From: Deltaproteobacteria bacterium
GTDB lineage: Bacteria > Desulfobacterota > Binatia > UBA9968 > JAJDTQ01
Direction: 5' to 3'
Assembly: GCA_028818775.1 (NCBI GenBank)
Contig: JAPPNE010000050.1
Coordinates: forward strand, 1 to 49,562
Length of the DNA stretch: 49,562 nt
Shown: positions 25,167 to 33,439 of the stretch, in pieces
Layout of the letters: every line of letters starts with the position of its first letter
Numbering within the stretch: the stretch's first letter is position 1
Program-made: the position numbers and the translations under genes
Notes under the pieces: generated by a model
Databases searched by the model: none
Seen by the model: only the letters and a program-made list of their open reading frames with translations
Told to the model about the DNA's origin: nothing

Positions 25167-26282
25167 ATGATCACGATTCGAGCCCTGCGCAAGGAGTTCA
25201 TCGTCACCGACGGCAAGGTCGCCGCGATCAAGCGTCTCGACCTTGACGTGGACGAGGGGGAGTTCTTCGTCATCGTCGGCGCCAGCGGCTCGGGGAAGAC
25301 CACCCTTCTGCGCTGCGTGGCGGGGCTCGAGACCCCCAACGGCGGCGAGATCCGCATCGCCGACCGCACCGTGTTCGGGGACGACCCGCCGGTGTGGGTG
25401 CCGCCCCAGGACCGGAACTTCGGCATGGTGTTCCAGTCCTACGCCGTGTGGCCGCACCTGACGGTGTTCGACAACGTCGCCCTGCCCTTGCGCGAGGGCG
25501 CCCAGAAGATTCCCCGCCAGCAGGTCAACGACCGGGTGCGCAACGCGCTCCACATGGTGCAGCTCGACGAGCAGATCGAACGCCCGTCCACGCTGCTGAG
25601 CGGCGGCCAGCAGCAGCGGGTGGCGCTGGCCCGCGCCATCGCCGTGAACCCCAAGGTGCTGCTCATGGACGAGCCCCTGAGCAACCTCGACGCGCGCCTG
25701 CGCGAGGACGTGCGCGGGCGCATCCGCGACCTGGCCAAGCAGCTCGGCGCCACCGTGTTGTACGTCACCCACGACCAGATCGAGGCCATGGCCATGGCCG
25801 ACAAGATCGCCCTCATGAGCCTGGGCGAGCTGCTGCAGTATGGCAGTCCCACGGACCTTTACCGCAGCCCCAACTGCACCGAGGTGGCCGAGTTCTTCGG
25901 CTCCGTCAACTGGCTTCCCGGCCGGCGCGTGGAGGGCAACTTGGTGGAGACCCGGATCGGCCGATTCCGTCCGTCCGGCGATACCGAGCCAGGTACGGAC
26001 GTGTTCGTAGGGTTCAGGCCCGAATGCATCCAGTACGCCGAGCCGTCGGACGAGGAGGCTGAAAACACTTTCGAGGCGCGCCTGACCTCCAGCGTGTTTC
26101 TGGGCGACCAGTTCGTCTACGACGCGACCGCCGGCGACGTCCCGCTCACCGGCAAGAGCCGCGCGGTGCCCACGACCCACGGGGACATGCTCTCGCTCCG
26201 CGTGATGCCCGACGACGTCATGGTGTTCGCGGCGGACGAGAAGAACACCACCTTCGTGAACTCGGTGGGCAAGCAGAGCTAG
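25167..26282 (+). CDS. ABC transporter ATP-binding protein (iron(III)/polyamine type)
   Basis: A 371-residue ATPase of the FbpC/PotA class. ITIRALRKEF opens it, Walker A is GASGSGKTT, the Q-loop is MVFQSYAVWPHLTV, the signature LSGGQQQRVALARA, Walker B LLMDEPLSNLD and the switch His in YVTHDQIEAMAMAD. The C-terminal third is a TOBE-type regulatory domain (VGFRPECIQYAE and GDQFVYDATAGD). First gene of an importer with the binding protein and fused permease downstream. ATG 25167 has only a distant GGGGAG upstream. Confidence 0.94.
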   Translation: MITIRALRKEFIVTDGKVAAIKRLDLDVDEGEFFVIVGASGSGKTTLLRCVAGLETPNGGEIRIADRTVFGDDPPVWVPPQDRNFGMVFQSYAVWPHLTVFDNVALPLREGAQKIPRQQVNDRVRNALHMVQLDEQIERPSTLLSGGQQQRVALARAIAVNPKVLLMDEPLSNLDARLREDVRGRIRDLAKQLGATVLYVTHDQIEAMAMADKIALMSLGELLQYGSPTDLYRSPNCTEVAEFFGSVNWLPGRRVEGNLVETRIGRFRPSGDTEPGTDVFVGFRPECIQYAEPSDEEAENTFEARLTSSVFLGDQFVYDATAGDVPLTGKSRAVPTTHGDMLSLRVMPDDVMVFAADEKNTTFVNSVGKQS

Positions 26283-26352
26283 TGCTGGTGCCGGCTCCCG
26301 ACCACCACTGACCCCCAACCCTACCCCGACTGGGCAGGCCCCTGGATTCAGT

Positions 26353-26397
26353 CAAGTCATCCTTCGTCAAGTCATGCCTTGACAAGTTATGGCTTGA
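26353..26397. repeat. Three tandem 15-bp palindromic repeats upstream of ABC binding protein
   Basis: Three head-to-tail copies of a 15-base unit close to CAAGTCATGCCTTGA occupy 26353-26367, 26368-26382 and 26383-26397. The middle unit lies in a perfect inverted repeat GTCAAG-6 nt-CTTGAC (26366-26383). The array lies 136 bases before the binding-protein start in a 250-base gap, a good place for an operator. A weak promoter, TTGCAC (26464-26469) and TAGAAG 16 bases on, follows it. Confidence 0.6.
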
Positions 26398-26532
26398 TGA
26401 ACTCCAGTCCGTTGCATCGAATTCATCCCGCCATCTCACCGTTTCCGAAGGGGTCATCCCCGGTTTGCACTAACGCGGAAAACTGCTAGAAGGGAGTCCG
26501 TGTCAGAAACCCAACACCTAAGGAGGAGACTG

Positions 26533-27651
26533 ATGCTAGATGTCAAACGTAACCACAGGTGGGCCTTGGCCCTGGGTGCGGCGCTCTGCTCCCTGTTCCT
26601 GGTCGCGGGGGCCTATGGGGCCGACGCTCCCAAGAACCTGAAGGAGCTGGTGGAGGCCGCCAAGAAAGAGACCACCATCAGAGCCATGTGGTCGTCGTCC
26701 AGCCTGAGCGGCGGCAAAGGCTTCTCGGAGGTCGTCGCCGCCATGAACAAGATGTACGGCACCAACCTCAAGCCGAAGTTCACCCCGGGCCCGTCCATGA
26801 CCCGCATGATCGGCAATCTGACCCGTGAGATGAAAGCCGGGCAGCCCGCCAGCACGGACGTCGTTTGGGGCAACTCCGGAGGCGTGCTGCAGGCCAGCAA
26901 GGTGGGGCTGACGCGCTCGCTGCCCTGGAAGGCGTATCTCGGCCGCCCGATGCTGGACCCCGAGCCCGGTTTCGATCCCGTGGGCCCCAAGGGGAACGCG
27001 CTGGCCTCCGCCTCGACGCTCGTCGGCATCATGTTCAACTCCGACGTGGTGAAGGGCGACGACATCCCCAAGAGCATGCACGACGTCCTCGATCCCAAGT
27101 GGAAGGGCAAGATCGCCTCGACCCCTTATGCCGCGGGCGTGCGTGAGTTCGCCATGGACGACCTCCTGGGCAAGGAAGTCATGGTGGACTACACGAAGAA
27201 GCTCGCCAAGCAGATCGGCGGCCTGATCCGGTGCGGCGCGGTCGACAAGCTCACCAGCGGCGAGTTCGCCATGCTGGTGTTCAGTTGCGGCGACCAGTAC
27301 GTCAACCGGTACGCCAAAGACGGAGTCCCGCTGGGTTACGCGGTGGTGAAGGAGGCGGTGGTCTCCCACACCCGCTACGGCTCCGTGCCGGTGCATTCGC
27401 AGTCTCCCGCCGCCGCCGCCCTCTTCGTGGCGTACCTGCACACGCCGGAAGGCCAGAAGTGGATGTGGGACAGGAACGGCCTGGACTTCCACCTCTATCC
27501 CGAGTCCCACCAGCGCAAGACGCTCGATGGGGCCAAGGCCCAGGGCGCCAAGGTGGTGGTCAACTCACCGCAATGGCTGGGGAGCCAGACCACGTATCGC
27601 AAGACCCGCAAGGAACTCGAGAAGATCCTGGCGGAAGGCAAGACCAACTAG
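26533..27651 (+). CDS. ABC transporter substrate-binding protein (extracellular family 1, iron/polyamine class)
   Basis: A 372-residue periplasmic protein with a signal peptide (basic KRNHRWALALG, a hydrophobic core, and cleavage near AYGAD). The mature part starts PKNLKELVEAAKKETTI, as in Fe(III)-type or thiamine-type binding proteins, and has DVVWGNSGGVLQASKVGLTRSLPW, MFNSDVV and HTPEGQKWMWDRNG. ATG 26533 has a perfect TAAGGAGGAG upstream, which decides it over an upstream GTG at 26500. Ligand not deducible; location beside UbiD and molybdenum-hydroxylase genes hints at an organic acid or metal needed by them. Confidence 0.92.
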   Translation: MLDVKRNHRWALALGAALCSLFLVAGAYGADAPKNLKELVEAAKKETTIRAMWSSSSLSGGKGFSEVVAAMNKMYGTNLKPKFTPGPSMTRMIGNLTREMKAGQPASTDVVWGNSGGVLQASKVGLTRSLPWKAYLGRPMLDPEPGFDPVGPKGNALASASTLVGIMFNSDVVKGDDIPKSMHDVLDPKWKGKIASTPYAAGVREFAMDDLLGKEVMVDYTKKLAKQIGGLIRCGAVDKLTSGEFAMLVFSCGDQYVNRYAKDGVPLGYAVVKEAVVSHTRYGSVPVHSQSPAAAALFVAYLHTPEGQKWMWDRNGLDFHLYPESHQRKTLDGAKAQGAKVVVNSPQWLGSQTTYRKTRKELEKILAEGKTN

Positions 27652-27664
27652 CGGCGCAGAGGAC

Positions 27665-27689
27665 GCGGGCGGGCCGGCGGCCCGCCCGC
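27665..27689 (+). promoter_or_regulatory. Perfect 11-bp GC hairpin directly before the permease start
   Basis: GCGGGCGGGCC, the loop GGC, and GGCCCGCCCGC form a perfect 11-bp stem ending seven bases before the permease ATG at 27697. There is no T-run after it. It could block the permease ribosome site, which otherwise shows no Shine-Dalgarno sequence, or protect the binding-protein mRNA from decay, giving more binding protein than permease. Confidence 0.65.
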
Positions 27690-27696
27690 AGCCATC

Positions 27697-29436
27697 ATGG
27701 AACAAGTCGCAGGCTGGCCGCGGCTGCGCGCCCTCCGGCCCAAAGCGTCCCCGCTTCTCACGGGGCTCGCCAGCATCCCGTTGCTGGTGATTTTCGTGTT
27801 GGTGGCCGTGCTGGTGTGGATCAGCTTCCAGACCGGCATCCTGGGCAGCTTCGAGGCCGACTACAGCCTTGACAACTACGCCGAACTGCTGGGCGACGCC
27901 TTCGTCGCCCGGGTCACTTTCAACACGCTGATTTTCACCATCGTCACCACGCTGGTGGCGCTGGTCATCGGCCTGCCCATCGCCTGGCTCACCGAGCGCA
28001 CCACCCTCCCCGGCAAGGGTCTGGTGTACGCCACCATGACCCTCGGGCTGCTGATCCCCGGCATCTACACGGCCATGGGGTGGACCTTCATGGCGCACCA
28101 GCGCATGGGCTTCGTCAACCGCTGGCTGGTGGGCACGTTCGGCCTCGAGCAGGGACCCTTCAACATCGCCACGCCGACGGGCATGGGCTTCGTGCAAGGG
28201 CTCAGCCTCGCGGCGCTGGCGTTCATCCTGACGGCGCAGATGTTCCGCGCCATGAACCCGTCGCTGGAGGAGGCCGCGAAGATCCACGGCATGAGCTTCT
28301 TCGCCACCTTGCGACGGGTGACCTTGCCGCTGGCCTTCCCCGCCATCCTGGCCGCGGTCATCTACATTGCCACCATCGCCATCGCCACCTTCGACATCCC
28401 GGCCATCATCGGTCTCGGCAACCGCGTGTACATGCTCAGCACCTTCGTCTACCTCAAGACCAACCCCGGCGACGACGAGTTCCCGGAACACGGGGTCACC
28501 GCGGCGCTGGGCGTGCTCATGATCGGCGTGGCGGTGCTGCTGACCTGGTGGTACAGCTCGGTGCTGCGCCAGGGCCACCGCTACGAAGTCGTCACCGGCA
28601 AGGGCTACCGCCCCACGCTCGTGGACCTGGGCCGCTGGGGCTGGGTGGGCTGGGCCTTCATCGGCATCTACGTCGTCGCCTCCAAGCTGCTGCCGCTGCT
28701 GCTCATCGCCTACGTCGCGCTGACCCCGTACGTGGCGCCGCCCTCCTGGGAAATGCTGAGCCGGATGTCGTTCATGGCCTTCTCGCGGGTCGACTGGGAC
28801 CTGGTCTACCGGGGGCTCACCAACACCGTGCTGCTGGTGGCGCTGGTGCCGACCGTGACACTAGTGGTCGCCTTCGCCATGTCGTGGCTCATCGTGCGTT
28901 CCGGCAGCCGCTACCGCTACGTGCTGGAGTTCGGCGCGTTCCTGCCCCACGCCCTGCCGGAGGTGATCCTGGCCATCGCCGCGCTGCTGCTGTCGCTGTT
29001 CGTGCTCAAGGGGTTCCTGCCGCTCTACGGCACGGTATGGCTCATCGCCATCGTCTATGTGGTGTCGCGGCTGGCCTTCGCCACCCGCGCCCTGAACAGC
29101 TCGCTGCTCCAGATCCACAAGGAACTGGAGGAAGCGGCCTACACCTCGGGCCTGTCACCGGTGCGGACTTCCTGGCGCATCCTCGTGCCGCTGCTGCGTC
29201 CCACCATCATGTCGGTGTGGATCTGGTCCGCCATCCTGGTGTACCGGGAGCTCACCGTGGCGGCATTCCTCATCAGCCACGACAACATCACGCTCCCGGC
29301 GGTGATCTGGAGCTACTGGAACTCGAGCGCCACCAGCCTGGCGGCCGCGGTCACGCTGGTCATGACCGGCGTGCTGACGCCGCTCATCCTGATCTTCTGG
29401 TGGTTCGGCCGGCGCTCGCTGATGCCGGAATCGTAA
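27697..29436 (+). CDS. ABC transporter permease, fused double-domain (FbpB/ThiP type)
   Basis: A 579-residue inner membrane protein with about 12 membrane segments and two permease domains. Each has a coupling loop: LEEAAKIHGMSFFATLRRVTLPLAFPAI in the first half and ELEEAAYTSGLSPVRTSWRILVPLLRPTI in the second. This is the single-chain dimer typical of iron(III) and thiamine importers, so no second permease gene is needed. It lies 45 bases after the binding protein, separated by a strong hairpin. It completes the importer with the ATPase at 25167. Confidence 0.94.
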   Translation: MEQVAGWPRLRALRPKASPLLTGLASIPLLVIFVLVAVLVWISFQTGILGSFEADYSLDNYAELLGDAFVARVTFNTLIFTIVTTLVALVIGLPIAWLTERTTLPGKGLVYATMTLGLLIPGIYTAMGWTFMAHQRMGFVNRWLVGTFGLEQGPFNIATPTGMGFVQGLSLAALAFILTAQMFRAMNPSLEEAAKIHGMSFFATLRRVTLPLAFPAILAAVIYIATIAIATFDIPAIIGLGNRVYMLSTFVYLKTNPGDDEFPEHGVTAALGVLMIGVAVLLTWWYSSVLRQGHRYEVVTGKGYRPTLVDLGRWGWVGWAFIGIYVVASKLLPLLLIAYVALTPYVAPPSWEMLSRMSFMAFSRVDWDLVYRGLTNTVLLVALVPTVTLVVAFAMSWLIVRSGSRYRYVLEFGAFLPHALPEVILAIAALLLSLFVLKGFLPLYGTVWLIAIVYVVSRLAFATRALNSSLLQIHKELEEAAYTSGLSPVRTSWRILVPLLRPTIMSVWIWSAILVYRELTVAAFLISHDNITLPAVIWSYWNSSATSLAAAVTLVMTGVLTPLILIFWWFGRRSLMPES

Positions 29437-29450
29437 GAGGTTGGCGGAGA

Positions 29451-29474
29451 GGATTCCCGGTTGCGCGGGAACGG
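29451..29474 (+). repeat. Degenerate GGATTCCCG-type intergenic repeat
   Basis: GGATTCCCGGTTGCGCGGGAACGG can form a CCCG/CGGG hairpin and resembles the intact repeat at 48786-48812. It lies in the 83-base gap between the permease and the molybdenum-hydroxylase gene. Confidence 0.4.
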
Positions 29475-29519
29475 CGGCCTTCCAACTCCAGTTCATCTAG
29501 TTCAGACGGGACCGCAGCC

Positions 29520-31763
29520 ATGACGGACTCCAGAATAGTCGGTGCTCCCATTCTTCGCGCCGAGGGCCCGGACAAAGTCACCGGACGCACCCGCTATGCC
29601 GCGGACATTCCGCTCCAGGGGATGCTCTGGGGCAAGATCCTGCGCAGCCCGCATCCCCACGCGCGCATCCGCTCCATCGACGCCGGGCGGGCGCGGAAAG
29701 CGCCCGGAGTCCGGGCCGTGGTCACGGGGCCGGACGTCCCGAACCACTTCATGGGCAAGCAGATCCGCGACCTGCCGGCGCTGTGCTGGGACCGTGTGCG
29801 CTACGTCGGCGACCGCGTTGCGGCGGTGGCGGCGGACACGCCCGAGCAGGCCGAGGCCGCCCTGGCGCTCATCGACGTCGACTACGAGGTCCTGCCCGCG
29901 GTGTTCGATCCCGTGGCCGCCACCGAGCCCGACGCGCCGCTGCTGCACGACGACGTCGCCGGCTACGACGGCGCCCCCCACGAACGGCTCGCCACCGACG
30001 TGCGCAACGGCCTCACCCGCTTGGCCTGGAGCAAGGGGGACGTGGAGCAAGGTTTCCGCGAGGCCGACTTGGTGCTGGAGCACACCTTCCGCATACCTGG
30101 CCGTCACCAAGGCTACCTGGAGCCCCATGCCGGGCTCTTGTCCATCGATCCCGACGGGCGCGTCCAGGTGTGGGCCTCCACCAAGGACCCCTTCCGCACC
30201 CGCCGCATGCTCGCCGACACCCTCGGCATGGAGCACGCGCGCGTCCGCGTCCATTCGGTGAACGTGGGCGGCGAGTTCGGCGGCAAGGGGGACGCGCGCG
30301 ATCTGCCCGTGGCCTGGTTCCTGGCGCGAGAATCCGGACGGCCGGTGAAGATCGTCATGACCTACGCGGAGGAACTGGCCGCCTGCAATCCGGACGAGGC
30401 CACGGTCATGACCATCCGCAGCGGCGTCACGCGCGACGGCCGCATTGTTGCCCGCCGTCTCAAGGCGTGGCACGCCGGCGGCGCCTACGGCGGCACCAAG
30501 GCGAGCGCATCGTTCGCCACCTGGCACTACGTCGGCGGCCTCTACCGCGTAGAGAACGCCGAGTTCGAGTTCCTGCAGGTCTACACCAACACCACGCCCG
30601 GCGGTTACTACCGGAGTCCGGGCTCCATCCCGACCTTCTTCGCGCTGGAATCCCACACCGATATCCTCGCCCGTGAACTGGGCATGGACCCCGGCGAGTT
30701 CCGGCTGCGTAACGTGCTGCGCGCCAACGAGGAGGACGCCATCGGCAAGCGCCTCCCGGGCCTCCAGGTCCACTCCGTGCTGGCGCGGGCGCTGGAGGCG
30801 GCGGACTGGCACACGCCCCGGTCCGGCCCCAACCGCGGGCGCGGGGTGGCCATCTACGGCCGCCACATCTCCGGCGGCGAGACCGGCATCGCCGTCACCG
30901 CCGAGACGGACGGGACGCTGACCGTGCTGAGCCCCACCGTGGACCAGGGCACCGGCACCCACACCGTCCTGCGCCAACTCGTGGCCGAGCAGATGCAGTT
31001 GGCCCTGGAACAAGTGCGCGTGGCCACGGGCGACACCGACACCGTACCCTATGATACCGGCGCCCGCGCCAGCCGCGTGACATACGTGGCGGGTCTGGCG
31101 CTGGAGCGCGCCTGCAACGAACTGCGCGACAAACTCGCGGTTCACGCCGCGCGCATGCTGGAGTGCGACCCCGCGGAAGTGTCCTACGCCGAGGGGGCGT
31201 TTTCGCTGCGCGCGGAACCGGGACAGAGCGTGACCCTGGCACAGGTGGCGACCCGGTATCCGGACGACCGCGCGGTTACCGTGGAAGAAGACTTCCGCTA
31301 CCCCGACGAGACCACGTACGTGTGCGCGCAGGTGGCGGAAGTGGAGGTGGACCCGGAGACCGGCGCCACCCGGGTCGAGCGCATCGTCACGGCCCACGAC
31401 GTGGGCACCGTCATCAACCCCATCACCCACCAGGGGCAGATCGACGGCGGCGTCGTCATGGGCCTGGGCCAAGCGGTGATGGAGGAACTTACGCTGGACA
31501 ACGGCAAGGTGGCCAACGCCAACCTGGGCGACTACAAGCTCCCATGCATTCGCGACATCCCGCGCCTCGACACGGTGCTGGTGGACTCGGAGGGCGGGCT
31601 CGCGCCCTACGGCGGCAAGGCCATCGGCGAGTTCGCCAACAACAACCCCCCGGCGGCCATCGCCAACGCCGTGGCCGACGCCGTCGGCGTGCGCCTGTTC
31701 GAGATGCCGGTGACGGCGGAGAAGGTATACCTTGGACTGAAGGAACAGAGAGGGAAGCTGTAG
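29520..31763 (+). CDS. Lone molybdenum hydroxylase large subunit (xanthine dehydrogenase family)
   Basis: A 747-residue molybdopterin-binding subunit, clearly distinct from the one at 19870-22182. LRAEGPDKVTGRTRYAADI opens it; YVGDRVAAVAADTPEQAEAA, HQGYLEPHAG, VNVGGEFGGKGD (cofactor motif) and TPGGYYRSPG (in place of the usual GAYRG loop) follow. GQGTGTHTVLRQLVAEQM and GKAIGEFANNNPPAAIANAV with the catalytic Glu are near the C-terminus. The start ATG 29520 fits the family; the frame runs far upstream through the permease gene without meaning. No iron-sulfur or FAD subunit gene is nearby on this strand, so it may borrow the small subunits encoded at 22225-23599. Confidence 0.92.
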   Translation: MTDSRIVGAPILRAEGPDKVTGRTRYAADIPLQGMLWGKILRSPHPHARIRSIDAGRARKAPGVRAVVTGPDVPNHFMGKQIRDLPALCWDRVRYVGDRVAAVAADTPEQAEAALALIDVDYEVLPAVFDPVAATEPDAPLLHDDVAGYDGAPHERLATDVRNGLTRLAWSKGDVEQGFREADLVLEHTFRIPGRHQGYLEPHAGLLSIDPDGRVQVWASTKDPFRTRRMLADTLGMEHARVRVHSVNVGGEFGGKGDARDLPVAWFLARESGRPVKIVMTYAEELAACNPDEATVMTIRSGVTRDGRIVARRLKAWHAGGAYGGTKASASFATWHYVGGLYRVENAEFEFLQVYTNTTPGGYYRSPGSIPTFFALESHTDILARELGMDPGEFRLRNVLRANEEDAIGKRLPGLQVHSVLARALEAADWHTPRSGPNRGRGVAIYGRHISGGETGIAVTAETDGTLTVLSPTVDQGTGTHTVLRQLVAEQMQLALEQVRVATGDTDTVPYDTGARASRVTYVAGLALERACNELRDKLAVHAARMLECDPAEVSYAEGAFSLRAEPGQSVTLAQVATRYPDDRAVTVEEDFRYPDETTYVCAQVAEVEVDPETGATRVERIVTAHDVGTVINPITHQGQIDGGVVMGLGQAVMEELTLDNGKVANANLGDYKLPCIRDIPRLDTVLVDSEGGLAPYGGKAIGEFANNNPPAAIANAVADAVGVRLFEMPVTAEKVYLGLKEQRGKL

Positions 31764-31787
31764 GAAGGCTTCCGAAGGAGGGACGAC

Positions 31788-32534
31788 ATGCTGGAAGGCA
31801 AAGTGGTCGTGGTGACGGGCGGCGGCAAGGGCATCGGACGCCATGCCGCACTGACGTTCGCCCGGGAAAAGGCCAAGGTGGCGATCATCGACGTGAGCCA
31901 GGACTGGCTCGACAAGACCGGGCCGGAACTCGGCGAGCTGACGGACGCCCTGGGCATCAACGCCGACGTCCGCGACGAGAGCGCGGTGCGGCGCGCGTTC
32001 GAGGATGTAGTGCACCGCTTCGGCCAGATCGACGTGCTGGTGAACGACGCCGCCATCGTGCCCCATTTCGCCTGGGGCATCCCGCGCTGGCCGCTGGTCC
32101 GGGACATGGACCTGCACTTCTGGAACCGGGTCATCGAGACCAATCTCGGGGGCACGTTCCTGTGCTCGAAGCACGTGCTGGCGCACATGGAGCCGCGGCG
32201 CACGGGGCACATCATCAACCTCTACGGAGGCGGCGGGGTCTCGCCCGGCGGCGCCTGCGCCTACGTGGTCACCAAGGACGCCATCTGGACCTTCAGCCGC
32301 TACCTGGCGGAGGAGGTGCGGGAGTCCAACGTGTGCGTGGTGACCTTCTCGCCCCGCGTCCCCATCGTCACCGAGGGAGCACCCGAGGACGCCTACGGGC
32401 GCCTGCCCAGCCCGGAGATCCTGGGACAAGGCTTCGTGCTGGCCGCACAGGTGCCCATGGAGGACTCGGGGCGGTGCTTCTACTACGAAGACGGCAAGCT
32501 CGTACCCACCAAGGACGGAAGGTACGACGAGTAG
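31788..32534 (+). CDS. SDR-family protein with substituted catalytic serine
   Basis: A 248-residue SDR with the TGGGKGIGRHA nucleotide motif (10-20), D35 after the second strand, and NDAA (86-89) instead of NNAA. YVVTK gives Y159 and K163. Thirteen residues before the Tyr, where the catalytic Ser normally stands, is Y146 within a run LYGGGG, so the Ser is missing. It may be a weakly active or non-classical member. AAGGAGGGACGAC precedes the ATG; 24 bases separate it from the molybdenum subunit, so one operon is likely. Confidence 0.88.
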   Translation: MLEGKVVVVTGGGKGIGRHAALTFAREKAKVAIIDVSQDWLDKTGPELGELTDALGINADVRDESAVRRAFEDVVHRFGQIDVLVNDAAIVPHFAWGIPRWPLVRDMDLHFWNRVIETNLGGTFLCSKHVLAHMEPRRTGHIINLYGGGGVSPGGACAYVVTKDAIWTFSRYLAEEVRESNVCVVTFSPRVPIVTEGAPEDAYGRLPSPEILGQGFVLAAQVPMEDSGRCFYYEDGKLVPTKDGRYDE

Positions 32535-32587
32535 CGGGATGACAGGCGGGTTTGAAACCGGCCGCAATAGACCGCCAGCGAGAGACG

Positions 32588-33439
32588 ATGAGAAAGTCCG
32601 AACAGAAAAAACGCGCCGAAACCTTCGCGGCGATGCACGAAGGCAATGAACTTCTCCTCCTGCCCAACGCATGGGATGCGATCAGTGCGTGTGTCCTGGT
32701 GGAAGCAGGGTTCGCCGCCGTGGCGACCACCAGCGGCGGTTGTGCGTTCGCACTCGGATATCGCGACGGCGAGAACATCTCGTTGCGGGAGATGGCTGGC
32801 GCGGTGCGCCGTATCGCCAACGCCGTTCCCGTTCCGGTCTCGGCGGATATGGAGGCGGGTTACGGTCCCGCGCCTGAGAACGTGGCGGAAACGACACGCC
32901 GGACCCTTGGAGCCGGCGCGGTCGGGATGAACATCGAGGACGGTGACAAGCGGAACCCGGGACAACTTATCGAGTTCGCGGTGGCGGTGGAACGCATCCG
33001 CGCGGCCCGCGCGGTCGCCGATTCGGCCGGCATTCCGATGGTCATCAATGCCCGCACCGACGGATTTCGTAATGGTGACGGCGAGGACGTGTTTTCCGAG
33101 ACGGTCCGCCGCGCCAACGCCTACCTGCGGGCCGGCGCCCGCTGCGCGTTCGTGCCGTTCGTCAGCGACGGCGCGCTGATCGGCCGGCTGGCCGCCGCCA
33201 TCGACGGACCGATGAACGTACTGGCCGGCGCCAACACGCCGCCGGTTCCGAAGCTTCGCGATCTGGGTGTCAGGCGGGTGACCGTCGGCAGCAACCTTGC
33301 CAAGGCGGCGATGTCGCTGGTGCGGCAGGCCGCCGATGAGTTGCGCGGCCCGGGCACCTTCGAATTTGCCCGCGAGGTCTACACGCAAGCCGACATGCAC
33401 CGAATGCTGACCAGCCCGGGCGCTAAAGGCGCTCCCTAA
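32588..33439 (+). CDS. Isocitrate lyase/PEP mutase-family enzyme
   Basis: A 283-residue TIM-barrel enzyme of the PEP-mutase/ICL superfamily. LLLPNAWDAISACVLVEAGF, TTSGGCAFALGYRDGE, VPVSADMEAGYG with a metal Asp, GAVGMNIEDG and VINARTDGF appear in family order. Related enzymes cleave or form C-C or C-P bonds (oxaloacetate decarboxylase, 2-methylisocitrate lyase, phosphonopyruvate hydrolase); the KKCGH flexible loop of true isocitrate lyases is absent. ATG 32588 fits family length; a TTG at 32552 is less likely. Last gene of the plus-strand run, with its stop overlapping the convergent sulfotransferase stop. Confidence 0.88.
   Translation: MRKSEQKKRAETFAAMHEGNELLLLPNAWDAISACVLVEAGFAAVATTSGGCAFALGYRDGENISLREMAGAVRRIANAVPVPVSADMEAGYGPAPENVAETTRRTLGAGAVGMNIEDGDKRNPGQLIEFAVAVERIRAARAVADSAGIPMVINARTDGFRNGDGEDVFSETVRRANAYLRAGARCAFVPFVSDGALIGRLAAAIDGPMNVLAGANTPPVPKLRDLGVRRVTVGSNLAKAAMSLVRQAADELRGPGTFEFAREVYTQADMHRMLTSPGAKGAP

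Noticed and set aside
28080..29519. Upstream extension of the molybdenum hydroxylase frame across the permease gene
   Set aside because: The extension is Arg/His/Pro-rich and lies over a permease with clear membrane segments; the family start is at 29520.
29502..32672. A 1056-codon open frame on the minus strand, and others such as 20029-22374 plus
   Set aside because: They lie opposite real genes with strong motifs, are rich in His/Arg/Gly/Val, and show no domain; antisense open frames are common at this GC content.
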